Origin: Chitinispirillales bacterium ANBcel5
GTDB lineage: Bacteria > Fibrobacterota > Chitinivibrionia > Chitinivibrionales > Chitinispirillaceae
Assembly: GCA_029688955.1 (NCBI GenBank)
Contig: JARUKZ010000031.1
Span: 1 to 51,591, forward strand
Reading direction: 5' to 3'
DNA length: 51,591 nucleotides
Part shown: piece by piece, positions 1 through 9,104 of the stretch
Layout of the letters: each line of letters opens with the position of its first letter
Numbering within the stretch: the stretch's first letter is position 1
Translations under genes and position numbers: made by a program
Notes under the pieces: generated by a model
The model's database searches: none
The model's input: only the letters and a program-made list of their open reading frames with translations
What the model was told of the DNA's origin: nothing

Positions 1-653
1 ACGTTTAATTGAGAGACATGGATACAATTCAATAATCAATTTCACTTTGTGAAATCATAGCCATACTGACACCTTTTTTAACAGCTATTGTGACATTTTG
101 CTATAGACAGCTGTACATAAAACTTATGGGAATTATTCAACTCCTAAACGCTAAACCCTTCCCCGAAAGCCAGAAACTTACTGTTTTTGCGGTCAGTGCG
201 CAGAAATCACCTATTGGTTTCATAAAAACGTTACGGTATTATATTCATTATATCTCAAGGCAATAAAACTGGTAATGTAATCCAATCGGCCTTAAAAAAA
301 ACGGTCCAAAACTATCCGTCTATTACCACTAGGAAAACATCTATAGTAAACCAGCAAGGTTCTCCATTTCAGCATAGAATTTCCCTCCTATGCTGATAAT
401 GCATTGAGCACCCATTCACCCCTGTTTTGCATTTGGATGATTGAATGTACCTGAGGACTCTTACATTGAATCTATTCAGTGTATTAGGCGTGCCTCTTCA
501 TTCCTATATACCTACTTAATTCCGTAAGGGATAGGTGAGTACATACTGAATTCAATCACCAATACACTAAACCATGGTACAGCACACAAAACAGCCTAAA
601 TAATAATGAAACAGTAAAAATGGTCGTGCTTTCATACTTAAATCTCTTTAATA
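1..653. other. gene-free region
   Basis: No convincing gene on either strand. The longest ATG frame, on the plus strand from 126, is 47 codons, has no ribosome binding site and resembles nothing I know. The stretch contains an 8-bp hairpin at 370-395 (listed separately) and a pair of 8-bp inverted arms, AGTGTATT at 478-485 and AATACACT at 561-568. Confidence 0.6.
370..395. repeat. perfect hairpin with a Shine-Dalgarno-like loop
   Basis: CAGCATAG (370-377) and CTATGCTG (388-395) form a perfect 8-bp stem with a 10-nt loop. Read on the minus strand, the loop region carries AGGAGG followed 8 nt later by an ATG inside the other arm, which opens a 27-codon frame ending near 293. No T-run follows on either strand, so it is not a typical terminator. 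Function unknown. Confidence 0.5.
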
Positions 654-682
654 TTGACCCCTAATCACTTTTATCATATACT
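654..682 (+). promoter_or_regulatory. sigma-70-type promoter for the HDOD gene
   Basis: TTGACC (654-659), a 17-nt spacer and TATACT (677-682) closely match the sigma-70 consensus. Transcription would start near 689, giving a leader of about 45 nt before the GTG start at 735. Confidence 0.6.
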
Positions 683-734
683 CTTTAAATTAGTATACCT
701 TTTCTTCTAATGAACACTTTTTAAGGTCTTTCCT

Positions 735-2465
735 GTGGTTTGTATCGTACTTATCTGCGGTAATAATAAAGAAAAACAGATCCTTAAGCTCGCCCTTGAG
801 CAGCGCGGTATAAAAGTTTTACTTGCCGAGCCAGTATACAAGAACTATCTCACGATCATTCAGTACCTGCCGGACCTGGTACTGCTTGAATTGCCACGAC
901 AGGCTCACGAGCAGCTCCATTTCTGTGGGTTAATCAAAGGCCATAAAAAAACTAAATCTATACCCATTATTGGTTACGGAATTAGACTCAGTGAAATAGA
1001 AAAACGCTCATTATCACAACTCGGTATCTGCACCTATCTTCAAAGACCGCTGAAATTTTCAGCCTTAGTTAATGTGATAGATCAATTTTTGAAAGCATCA
1101 AATAAAAAGATAGAAAAAGATCCCAAGCCAAATAGTAAACAAAACGACCTTAACAAGTTACTGTGTTCTGATATACCTGGTACTCAAAAAATCGAAATTA
1201 TGTCAGATCATGTTTCTTCGTTAATGGCTTTTCCCTTCACTGTTGCACGGGTACTGCACCTGACTCAGGACGACAGAACTGGAGCTGCACATTTGGCAAA
1301 AGCGATTACAGCAGACCCTGTGATTGCCACCCATATCTTAAAGTTATCCAATTCTGTTTTTTTCGCAAGCTCGTCCAGACGGATAACTTCAATAAAAGAT
1401 TCTATCGTAAGAATCGGGTTCAATGAGACCAAGAAGATTGTGATGAGTATGACGGTGATCAATTTGTTAGATAAAAACCGTAAATCTTTTGGTTTTAGTA
1501 GAATCGCGTTCTGGAATCATTCGCTGTCTGTTGCTGTTATTTCTGAAGCATTAGCTCGTCAAATATCAAACATCAATACAGAGGAGGCATTTTTAGCGGG
1601 TTTACTACATGACTTTGGAATAATTATATATGATGAATTCTTTCCCGATATTTTCGACACAGTTCTTCAGAAAACGGTAAATGAAGGCAGTAGCTTTATT
1701 CAATGCGAAAAAACCGAGATGGGAATAACACATAACGACCTTATTGCTGCTCTGTTTCCTAAATGGAAATTACCTCAACCTGTTACCGATGTTATTGTTA
1801 TGCAGGATAAAATTCAGGATATAAAACCAGAAAGCCTTAGTAAAAATGATAGTAAATTTGCTTTTTGTGTTGGCTTAAGTAACCTGCTGGCCAAAAGTTT
1901 AATAACCGGTAAAGAATGTGATGAGTATATATACGCGGTTTCTAAAGAACATTTTTTGAAAGCAGGAATAAGGGCTGGGATTACAAATCAATTTATTGAA
2001 CACGTTACCAATCAAATTGTATCGTTTAAAAGGATGCTTAAGCTTGATGAAGAAGAACAGACAAAGCTTCATGCTTCAGGTCATCAAATTGGTATCGTAA
2101 ATTTTAAAAGGGACATGTTCATAGCACCGAGTATTTATCTCAGTAAGCATGGTTGGGGAGTAGAAATTGTTAGTCCAACTCAAAACACGGCTGAGTTAGA
2201 TAATAAATTTGACTGTCTCATACTTTGGGGTGGTGATACAGTTAGCGTTCAAGATATTGACACTTATTCTAAAATCATTGGTCATGGATCAGAAGATACC
2301 AGGTACTATTTTTCACCACTCCTGGTCGTCACTTCTAATACTAATGATTTTACTGAATCGGAACAATTAGCAGTTATGAATGAAAACTTTGATCTTAGAA
2401 TTTTCATTCTTACTCTGGAAAAGTTAATATCAAAAAAAGATGATAGAAAACCGGATGTTAAATGA
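735..2465 (+). CDS. HDOD domain protein with degenerate receiver-like ends
   Basis: A 576-residue signalling protein. Residues 1-125 have the layout of a response-regulator receiver, but the phospho-acceptor position in PDLVLLELP is Glu52, the early acidic pair is missing (ICGNN) and the usual Lys-Pro is Arg104-Pro105, so it is probably not phosphorylated. Residues of about 155-395 form an HDOD domain, with AGLLHDFG near its end; HDOD is an HD-GYP relative usually without hydrolase activity. The last 120 residues again look like an alpha/beta receiver-type fold (FDCLILWGGD), also without a clear acceptor site. The start is GTG with AAGG 8 nt upstream. The 3' end overlaps the convergent hemW by 8 nt. 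HDOD proteins act in c-di-GMP, motility or stress control, but no partner is visible nearby. Confidence 0.75.
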   Translation: MVCIVLICGNNKEKQILKLALEQRGIKVLLAEPVYKNYLTIIQYLPDLVLLELPRQAHEQLHFCGLIKGHKKTKSIPIIGYGIRLSEIEKRSLSQLGICTYLQRPLKFSALVNVIDQFLKASNKKIEKDPKPNSKQNDLNKLLCSDIPGTQKIEIMSDHVSSLMAFPFTVARVLHLTQDDRTGAAHLAKAITADPVIATHILKLSNSVFFASSSRRITSIKDSIVRIGFNETKKIVMSMTVINLLDKNRKSFGFSRIAFWNHSLSVAVISEALARQISNINTEEAFLAGLLHDFGIIIYDEFFPDIFDTVLQKTVNEGSSFIQCEKTEMGITHNDLIAALFPKWKLPQPVTDVIVMQDKIQDIKPESLSKNDSKFAFCVGLSNLLAKSLITGKECDEYIYAVSKEHFLKAGIRAGITNQFIEHVTNQIVSFKRMLKLDEEEQTKLHASGHQIGIVNFKRDMFIAPSIYLSKHGWGVEIVSPTQNTAELDNKFDCLILWGGDTVSVQDIDTYSKIIGHGSEDTRYYFSPLLVVTSNTNDFTESEQLAVMNENFDLRIFILTLEKLISKKDDRKPDVK

Positions 2466-3609
2466 GTTCTCCGACTACTCTGTTGGAAACTATTCTCCCC
2501 TTATCTGTAAGGCACCAGTATCGGTTTAAACTATATATCAAAAGTCCGTCAGAAACAAATTTTTCCAACTTAGCCTTTCTGACATCGTTATAAAAATCCT
2601 GCCCGGTCAGTTCTAAATATCTCTTCTCATCTAATCCGATATTTTTCCTTAAACCAAGATATATAAGTTCTGTTGAGAGTTCCTTTTTACAAATTTCTTC
2701 CTGGTATTCAATTGCTGGTTTACCAGAGTCGATAGAGTTAAGGTAACCTGTTATATCTTCAATGTTTGCCCACCGGTTTGGGTGAATGTATGAGTGTGCC
2801 GAACATCCTAAACCAATATAAGGCTTATGGTCCCAGTATGCAAGATTATGACAGGATTGGTATCCTGATAAAGAGTAGTTAGATATCTCGTATTGCTGAA
2901 AGTTAAAATCGTTACATACATTTGAAACAAGACTATGCATCTCTATCAAGACCTTTTCCTCTGGAAGAGGTAAAAATTTCCTATGCCTACCAAAAGGAGT
3001 ATTTTCATTAATAGTTAGTTCATATGCGGAAAGGTGCTTAACTTTAGAATTTTCAAGAATCAAAGCTAGACTATCTTTTAATGAATCAATTCCTTGACCT
3101 GGAAGTCCGAAAATAACATCCACCCCAATTGACTTAAATATATTTAGCGTGCAATTATTTAAGACTTCAGAAGCCTTTTTAGCACTATGGGTCCGCCCAC
3201 AAATACTAAGTTCCCGTTCATTAAGGGACTGGACGCCAAAAGTAAGACGATTAACGCCATTTTCAGCCCACAGGTAAGCCTTTTCTTCACAGAATGTCTC
3301 AGGATTAACTTCCACAGTCCACTCTTTGAGTGAACTCAAGTCTAATTTTGAAAAAAGTCTCTCCTTAAGGAAGATCCAATCATTTTTTCCAAGCAAGGAA
3401 GGTGTACCGCCGCCCATAAAAATGGTCGTAATTTTTGGCTCCGACGGCAGGGTTTTCTTTATTAATTCCCATTCCCTGACTAAGGCACTTGTATACCTCT
3501 GTGCCAGTTCCGTATTAAAGGGAACAGAGTAGAAATCACAGTAGCGGCATTTTTTTAAACAAAAGGGGATGTGTATATAAAGGGAAAGAGTATTAGTATA
3601 ACAATTCAT
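2458..3609 (-). CDS. hemW: HemW-like radical SAM protein (heme chaperone family)
   Basis: A 383-residue protein of the HemN/HemW family. The radical SAM cluster motif is CX3CX2C at Cys17, Cys21 and Cys24 (HIPFCLKKCRYCDF). A CDF triplet stands where true coproporphyrinogen dehydrogenases have CxC, which favours HemW, a heme-binding chaperone, over HemN. The GGGTPS glycine motif and the C-terminal HemN_C-type region (YLELTGQDF) are present and the length is normal. It is the last gene of the minus-strand trp run, 12 nt after trpF. It has no obvious role in tryptophan synthesis, so the linkage is probably only transcriptional. Confidence 0.88.
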   Translation of the reverse strand: MNCYTNTLSLYIHIPFCLKKCRYCDFYSVPFNTELAQRYTSALVREWELIKKTLPSEPKITTIFMGGGTPSLLGKNDWIFLKERLFSKLDLSSLKEWTVEVNPETFCEEKAYLWAENGVNRLTFGVQSLNERELSICGRTHSAKKASEVLNNCTLNIFKSIGVDVIFGLPGQGIDSLKDSLALILENSKVKHLSAYELTINENTPFGRHRKFLPLPEEKVLIEMHSLVSNVCNDFNFQQYEISNYSLSGYQSCHNLAYWDHKPYIGLGCSAHSYIHPNRWANIEDITGYLNSIDSGKPAIEYQEEICKKELSTELIYLGLRKNIGLDEKRYLELTGQDFYNDVRKAKLEKFVSDGLLIYSLNRYWCLTDKGRIVSNRVVGELI

Positions 3610-3621
3610 TGATTTATAACT

Positions 3622-4251
3622 TCAGGAACCTTTCAAACTTCTGATCGTCTTCATAACCTCTCTCATCTTAACAGGATTTTTCACACCTGGGCTGATCTCA
3701 ACTCCACTGTTTACATCTACTGCATAAGGTTCTACTGCCAAGACTGCTTCCGCGATATTTGATGGACCAAGTCCTCCTGCGAGAATAACATTTTGGTAAC
3801 AATTGCATGCATTCTTTGCAATAGACCAATCAAATGTTTTACCACTACCACCATGACACTCCGGATCCCAGGTATCTAAAAGAAAAGCGCTCACATCGTA
3901 ATTACTCAACGGTGTTACATCGGAATCCGGCTGTACGGAAAAACTTTTGATTACAGGTACAGTGCATAAAGAGTTACAATATTCGGGAGTTTCGGAACCG
4001 TGAAGTTGAACTGCATCAATCCCGAATTCTTTTACAATACGACGTACTGTATCGATTTCTTCATTAACAAATACTCCAACTTTGGATATAAACGGGGGAA
4101 GTTGTTTTATTATTTTCAATGCCTGAGCAGGATGAACATAACGTGGGCTGGATGGATAAAATATAAAGCCAAGGGCGTTAGCTCCAAGGTTAACCGCAAT
4201 TTTTGCATCTTCATACCTTGTTATTCCACAAAACTTTACTTTTATATTCAT
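3622..4251 (-). CDS. trpF: phosphoribosylanthranilate isomerase
   Basis: TrpF (209 residues) converts N-(5-phosphoribosyl)anthranilate to the CdRP ketose in tryptophan synthesis. Visible family motifs are KFCGITR at the N terminus with the catalytic Cys, ALGFIFYPSSPRYV, DAVQLHGSE, LLDT near the catalytic Asp, and the phosphate-binding LAGGLGPSNI and VDVNSGVE near the C terminus. Length is typical for a monofunctional enzyme. The ATG lies 2 nt after the trpC stop and a GGAG lies about 7 nt upstream, which suggests translational coupling. Confidence 0.95.
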   Translation of the reverse strand: MNIKVKFCGITRYEDAKIAVNLGANALGFIFYPSSPRYVHPAQALKIIKQLPPFISKVGVFVNEEIDTVRRIVKEFGIDAVQLHGSETPEYCNSLCTVPVIKSFSVQPDSDVTPLSNYDVSAFLLDTWDPECHGGSGKTFDWSIAKNACNCYQNVILAGGLGPSNIAEAVLAVEPYAVDVNSGVEISPGVKNPVKMREVMKTIRSLKGS

Positions 4252-4253
4252 CG

Positions 4254-5030
4254 TTAAGCTCCTGGATTAAGAGATAGTTTTCTTATCATTGATGCCGGAT
4301 CATTACTTCTCATAAGAGTTTCTCCCACCAATAATCCGTTTACACCGGCGCTACGTAGAGTAACAGATTCATCAACGGTACTGATTCCGCTCTCAGATAT
4401 AACTGTTACCTCCGAAGGGATATGCTTAATCAGCCTGAGTGTAACATCAATATCCACATTGAAAGTTGTAAGATCTCTGTTGTTTATTCCAAGGAGTGAT
4501 GGATCAAGTTTCATAGCTCTTTCCAATTCAGGTAACGTATGAATCTCAATCAATTGCTCCATTCTCAAATCAGAAGCTGCCTGGTAAAGATCAAACAATT
4601 GGTGATCATCCAACGCTGCAACAATTAGTAGAATCGCATCTGCATCCAAAGCAGCACTTTGCTCAACCTGCAAGGTATCAATAATAAAATCTTTTCTTAG
4701 AACCGGTAGATTTACACTTTCTCTTACATCAACTAAATACTTCCAATGTCCCTGAAAAAATTTAGAATCTGTTAAGACAGATATGGCATCTGCTCCACCT
4801 TGCTTATAGATTGAAGCAATATTTACCGGATCAAAGTTTTCACATATTACCCCTTTAGACGGTGATGCCTTTTTTACCTCAGAAATAATAGAGAGGCGGT
4901 CTTTATTTCTGAGTCCACCCGAAAAACTACGGGGCTCTGATGTACGTCCACCAAACCGACTACGCATATCTCTTAGAGAATGGACTTCTCGTTTTTTCTC
5001 TGCAAGAATTCGTTTTAACACTTCATTCAT
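4254..5030 (-). CDS. trpC: indole-3-glycerol-phosphate synthase
   Basis: TrpC (258 residues) closes the indole ring from CdRP. The (beta/alpha)8 barrel motifs are all visible: SEVKKASPSKG (catalytic Lys), PVLRKDFI, EIH, LLGINNRDL, VISESGI and GLLVGETLMRS. It is monofunctional, as TrpF is a separate gene directly downstream. Its start overlaps the trpG stop by 4 nt, the usual ATGA coupling. The gene normally found between trpG and trpC, trpD, is absent. Confidence 0.95.
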   Translation of the reverse strand: MNEVLKRILAEKKREVHSLRDMRSRFGGRTSEPRSFSGGLRNKDRLSIISEVKKASPSKGVICENFDPVNIASIYKQGGADAISVLTDSKFFQGHWKYLVDVRESVNLPVLRKDFIIDTLQVEQSAALDADAILLIVAALDDHQLFDLYQAASDLRMEQLIEIHTLPELERAMKLDPSLLGINNRDLTTFNVDIDVTLRLIKHIPSEVTVISESGISTVDESVTLRSAGVNGLLVGETLMRSNDPASMIRKLSLNPGA

Positions 5031-5629
5031 ATTACTTCTGCTCTTTTTGAGATTTCTAATCCTGCAAGCGTTAAAAAGTTCCCAAGTAATGTTTTTCCAT
5101 GCTCAGTAAGGATCGACTCAGGATGATATTGCACACCAAATATTGGATACGTCTTATGCTCGAATCCCATTATGATGCCATCTTCTGTACTACTCACAAT
5201 GTTAAGACAATCAGGACAGCTCTTCTTTTCAACTATAAGGCTATGATATCTGGTAGCGGTAAAAGGTGAAGGTATTCCGGCATAAATGCCTCTTTGGTTA
5301 TGAAAGACCGATGAGACCTTTCCATGCATAAGATAAGGTGCTCTGATTACTTTTCCACCAAATGCATAGCCAATTGATTGGTGCCCAAGACAGACACCCA
5401 AAACAGGGACTTTTTTTCCAAGCTCTTTTATTACGTCAACCGAAACGCCAGCTTCTTTTGGAGTACATGGCCCAGGGGAGATAACTATTGCAGAAGGCCC
5501 CATCTCCTTTATTTCATCAACATCTATGGAATCATTTCTGTGGATTGAAATCGGCCCGTTATATAACTCACCAAAATACTGCACCAAATTATATGTAAAA
5601 GAATCATAGTTATCTATTATAGTCAGCAT
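5027..5629 (-). CDS. trpG: anthranilate synthase glutamine amidotransferase subunit
   Basis: TrpG/PabA-type class I amidotransferase (200 residues) that supplies ammonia to TrpE. The triad is Cys80 in GVCLGHQSIG, His169 and Glu171 in QYHPES. The SPGPCTPKEAG segment is typical of this subunit. It overlaps trpE by 7 nt and trpC by 4 nt, so subunit stoichiometry is probably set by coupling. Sequences of this type can also serve 4-amino-4-deoxychorismate synthase (PabA); with no pabB in the window, a dual role is possible but not shown. Confidence 0.93.
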   Translation of the reverse strand: MLTIIDNYDSFTYNLVQYFGELYNGPISIHRNDSIDVDEIKEMGPSAIVISPGPCTPKEAGVSVDVIKELGKKVPVLGVCLGHQSIGYAFGGKVIRAPYLMHGKVSSVFHNQRGIYAGIPSPFTATRYHSLIVEKKSCPDCLNIVSSTEDGIIMGFEHKTYPIFGVQYHPESILTEHGKTLLGNFLTLAGLEISKRAEVI

Positions 5630-7143
5630 TTCTGCTCCGCTTTCTTAGTATCGCATTTAGTAGAATCACTTCCGGCAATTTCAGCTGCTCTTTTTATTGA
5701 TGAAAAAAGTGCGGATGCTTTATCTACCGTTTCCTGGTATTCTTTTTGGGGCACAGAGTCTGCAACGATTCCAGCACCAGCCTGAATATATGCTTTACCA
5801 TTGTGATAAAGTATTGTGCGGATTACAATGCAGGTATCCATATTACCGTTAAAGTCAATATAACCAAGAGCTCCCCCATACAAACCTCTTTTTACGTTTT
5901 CCAGCTCATCAATAATTTCCATAGCTCTTATTTTGGGTGCCCCCGAAAGTGTACCTGCAGGAAAACATGAAAAAAGAGCATCAAATGCGTCACAACCGTT
6001 CTTTAACTCACCCGACACATTGGTGACTAAATGAATCACATGTGAATACTTTTCTATGTGCATCATATCATCAATTTTTAATGTGCCGTAGTTACTTACT
6101 CGCCCCACATCGTTTCTACCTAAGTCTACGAGCATAACATGCTCTGCAATCTCTTTAGGATCACTCTTTAAATCTTTTATCAGCTCTTCATCCCTGGCTT
6201 CACTTTCACCTCGCCTGCGGGTACCGGCTATTGGCCTTGTTTCAACCTTACCATCCTCAACTCGCACAAGCATCTCCGGTGAAGCACCGATTACTGAAGT
6301 ATCATCGAGATTAAGATAGTACATGTAAGGCGAAGGATTAACAACCCTTAAAATTCTATAAAGATCAAACGGCTTTGCTTCTACTTCTACAGAAAATCGT
6401 TGCGAAAGCACAACCTGAAAAATATCGCCAGCCCTTATATACTCCCTGCACTTCTCTACTGCATCTTCGTATTCTTCTTTAAGTACATTAGATTTAATAT
6501 CACCGGATTTGCCAATTATAATTGATGAATCCACGGTTCCGTTTATTAAACGCTGTTCCATTTTTTCTATGGACAGAATAGCGTTTTCGTATTCGCGTTT
6601 TATATCTGAGCAATTGTTTTCAAGAACGATATTACTTATTAAAAGAAGTCGGTTCTCCCTGTTATCGAATGCAACAATATCCCTGTAAAACCCAAAAAAG
6701 ATATCGTAAAGCGGATCTTTTTTGTCATTTTTGTCCGGTATATTTTCCTTAAAACGGATTGAATCATAGGCAAAATATCCTACAGCTCCTCCCGAAAATC
6801 TTGGAATAGCACCTGATGCAGTTACCTTATATTCTGCAAAATGCTTACGTAATGCTGTTACCGGATCACCATTGCCAGTTTCCCGCTTTGTGCTCGATTC
6901 ATAAACCCAGTTTTCCCCTGAAGCACTGAAGGTAGCAAAGGGATTTCCACCAAGAAATGAATACCGTGCAACGGTATCCCCTCCACTTACACTCTCAAGA
7001 AGGAAACTATATTTATCGCTGCTGAACAGTTTCAACCATGTTGATACCGGAGTCTCTGTATCGGCAAGTATAGTTTTGCAAATCGGGATGACATTAGCAC
7101 CACAAGACGCTTTCTTCACCTCTTCAAAAGTCGGATAGATCAC
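5623..7143 (-). CDS. trpE: anthranilate synthase component I
   Basis: TrpE (506 residues) makes anthranilate from chorismate with ammonia from TrpG. The chorismate-binding core is clear: GDIFQVVLSQRF, NPSPYMYYL, IAGTRRRG, EHVMLVDLGRNDVGRV, CFPAGTLSGAPKIRAMEII and YGGALGYIDFNGNMDTCIVIRT. The N-terminal LLES (followed by RYSFLG) that forms the tryptophan feedback pocket in the family is retained, so the enzyme is probably Trp-inhibited. The start is GTG with AAAGG 6 nt upstream. The 138-nt leader shows no Trp-rich leader peptide and no classic attenuator. Confidence 0.95.
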   Translation of the reverse strand: MIYPTFEEVKKASCGANVIPICKTILADTETPVSTWLKLFSSDKYSFLLESVSGGDTVARYSFLGGNPFATFSASGENWVYESSTKRETGNGDPVTALRKHFAEYKVTASGAIPRFSGGAVGYFAYDSIRFKENIPDKNDKKDPLYDIFFGFYRDIVAFDNRENRLLLISNIVLENNCSDIKREYENAILSIEKMEQRLINGTVDSSIIIGKSGDIKSNVLKEEYEDAVEKCREYIRAGDIFQVVLSQRFSVEVEAKPFDLYRILRVVNPSPYMYYLNLDDTSVIGASPEMLVRVEDGKVETRPIAGTRRRGESEARDEELIKDLKSDPKEIAEHVMLVDLGRNDVGRVSNYGTLKIDDMMHIEKYSHVIHLVTNVSGELKNGCDAFDALFSCFPAGTLSGAPKIRAMEIIDELENVKRGLYGGALGYIDFNGNMDTCIVIRTILYHNGKAYIQAGAGIVADSVPQKEYQETVDKASALFSSIKRAAEIAGSDSTKCDTKKAEQKC

Positions 7144-7244
7144 TTTTGCCTTTCGATTTTTTTTTCACCTGAACAAACTCAGTTTAACCCGTGTATCATT
7201 ACGGGGTACTACAGTTAATCTTTAAAACCAAATAGAGTTTTACG

Positions 7245-7282
7245 ACTACTGCTGCATGAACATAATGCAGCAGTAGTTTTTT
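7245..7282 (+). terminator. 13-bp perfect hairpin with T-run on the plus strand
   Basis: ACTACTGCTGCAT (7245-7257) and ATGCAGCAGTAGT (7265-7277) form a perfect 13-bp stem with a 7-nt loop, followed by six T on the plus strand (7277-7282). It lies between yjbQ and trpE, which both run on the minus strand, so a canonical terminator here would stop antisense transcription. On the minus strand it lacks a U-tract but could still slow polymerase or protect mRNA ends ahead of trpE. Confidence 0.6.
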
Positions 7283-7698
7283 CATTCACCTATGATTTTT
7301 ACAAGTACCCTTTTTGAACGCCGACCATCAAATTCACCATAGAAAATCTGCTCCCAGGGCCCAAAATCAAGCTTACCATTACTAACAGCTACCACAACTT
7401 CTCGACCCATAACCTGGCGCTTAAGATGTCCATCAGCATTATCCTCTGCACCATTATGACGATACTGTGATATAGGTTCGTGCGGAGCAAGGTTTTCAAG
7501 CCAATCGTCAAAGTCTGCGATGAGACCACTTTCATCATCATTTATATACACGCTTGCAGTAATATGCATTGCATTTACCAGGCACAACCCCTCTTTTATT
7601 CCACTTTCTAACAGTGCTTTTTGCACATCGGGAGTAATATTTAAGTAATCCCGTCTATGGGGAGTTTTAAACGTGAGCTCTTTTCTAAATGATTTCAT
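7282..7698 (-). CDS. yjbQ: YjbQ/UPF0047 family protein
   Basis: A 138-residue member of the YjbQ (UPF0047) family, a small beta-rich fold that forms trimers. Family hallmarks are visible: [18 protein letters not shown], the metal-site stretch around [14 protein letters not shown], and the C-terminal [15 protein letters not shown] followed by LVKIIGE. Some family members were reported to show weak thiamine-phosphate synthase activity, but the physiological role is unsettled. Its start overlaps the pgi stop by 4 nt, so the two are probably co-translated. Confidence 0.9.
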   Translation of the reverse strand: MKSFRKELTFKTPHRRDYLNITPDVQKALLESGIKEGLCLVNAMHITASVYINDDESGLIADFDDWLENLAPHEPISQYRHNGAEDNADGHLKRQVMGREVVVAVSNGKLDFGPWEQIFYGEFDGRRSKRVLVKIIGE

Positions 7699-9038
7699 AC
7701 ACCCATATCCTTTGTTCTTTGCGCAAGAGCTTCGCGCTGTTTCTCAAATCCTGCTTTACCCAGAAGAGCAAACATGTTCTTTTTATATGCTTCAACACCA
7801 GGTTGATCGAAAGGATTTACCCTTAGAATATAGCCGGATAGTGCAACCGCTTTTTCAAAAAAATAGAACAGCTGACCAAGTGTTTGCTCACTTCTATCCT
7901 CAAGCATTAATGTGGAAACAGGAACACCACCATCTAAATGGGCAAGCAGTGTCCCCTGGTACGCTTTATTGTTTATATCCTCGAATGTCTTACCCGCGAG
8001 ATAATTCAATCCATCACTGTCATCATCAAAAGCCGGTACACAAATAGACGAACGAGTATTTTTGATAAGCATAAAAGTCTCAAATACCGACCTTACTCCC
8101 TCCTGCATCCACTGACCCAGAGAGTGAAGGTCAGTTGTATAATCAAGTCCGGCAGGAAATATTCCGGTACCATCTTTACCTTCACTTTCGCCTGCAAGCT
8201 GCTTCCACCATTCGTTAATGAAGTGTAGTTGCGGTTGAAATGTTGCCATTACCTCTGTTGTGTAACCTCGCCTGAACAGAATATTTCGCATCGCAGCATA
8301 ACGCCCAGCGATATTGCTCTGAATATCCCTTCCCTTAAAAAGGTCGTACCCCTGAGAAGCCCCCTCCATCAATTTTTTAATGTCTATTCCTGCAACTGCA
8401 ATAGGAAACAATCCCACAGGTGTAAGCACAGAAAATCTACCACCCACGTCTCCGGGGATCTCAAAAGCAGAATATCCTTCTTCATTTGCAAGTTTACGTA
8501 AAGCGCCTTTTGAAGGATCTGTAGTCGCAATGATACGGCTCGCAGCTTCCTTTCTGCCATAACGCTGTTCCATCCAGTGACGTATCACTCTAAAAGCAAT
8601 ACCCGGTTCGGTGGTTGTACCACTTTTTGAGATGACATTGACCGCTACTTCTTTATCTTTTAGCGACTCAAGAAGGTCTGAAAGATAATCGGAGTTAATA
8701 GTATGACCAGCAAAAATAATCTGAGGCTTGCGCATCTGCTCAAAAGATGGTGAGAGATATTCTATTGCAGCCTTTGCACCCAGATAGGATCCACCGATAC
8801 CGACACAAATAAGAACATCGGCTTTTGAACGAATCTGCTCTGCCTTTTCGCTTATTTGCTTAAGAGTCGCTGGGTCTATAGCTTTGGGTAATTCAAGCCA
8901 GCCAAGGAAATCATTACCAGGACCTGATTTGTTCTCAAGCATTTTCTGTGCAGATTCAACAGCTGGATTATAGTGTTCAAGTTCATCACTGGAAACAAAA
9001 TCTGACATAAACCGATCATCAAACCATACCTTCTGCAT
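7695..9038 (-). CDS. pgi: glucose-6-phosphate isomerase
   Basis: PGI (447 residues) interconverts glucose-6-P and fructose-6-P. It is the short form common in Firmicutes and many other bacteria rather than the ~550-residue type. Motifs: [29 protein letters not shown] (phosphate site), [20 protein letters not shown] (PGI signature 1), [14 protein letters not shown] (catalytic His) and [16 protein letters not shown] (signature 2 with the catalytic Lys). It lies 66 nt downstream of the diadenylate cyclase gene and overlaps yjbQ. Confidence 0.95.
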   Translation of the reverse strand: MQKVWFDDRFMSDFVSSDELEHYNPAVESAQKMLENKSGPGNDFLGWLELPKAIDPATLKQISEKAEQIRSKADVLICVGIGGSYLGAKAAIEYLSPSFEQMRKPQIIFAGHTINSDYLSDLLESLKDKEVAVNVISKSGTTTEPGIAFRVIRHWMEQRYGRKEAASRIIATTDPSKGALRKLANEEGYSAFEIPGDVGGRFSVLTPVGLFPIAVAGIDIKKLMEGASQGYDLFKGRDIQSNIAGRYAAMRNILFRRGYTTEVMATFQPQLHFINEWWKQLAGESEGKDGTGIFPAGLDYTTDLHSLGQWMQEGVRSVFETFMLIKNTRSSICVPAFDDDSDGLNYLAGKTFEDINNKAYQGTLLAHLDGGVPVSTLMLEDRSEQTLGQLFYFFEKAVALSGYILRVNPFDQPGVEAYKKNMFALLGKAGFEKQREALAQRTKDMGV

Positions 9039-9104
9039 TTTGAATCTCCTGTATTTATTTTAGATAGTAACTGTTAAACCTGCATTAGTAAAAGGTAATT
9101 TTGA

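Noticed and set aside
126..269. 47-codon frame near the window start
   Set aside because: No ribosome binding site, no recognisable family.
7144..7281. trp attenuator or T-box before trpE
   Set aside because: No tandem Trp codons, no alternative hairpins with a U-run on the minus strand, and no T-box sequence.
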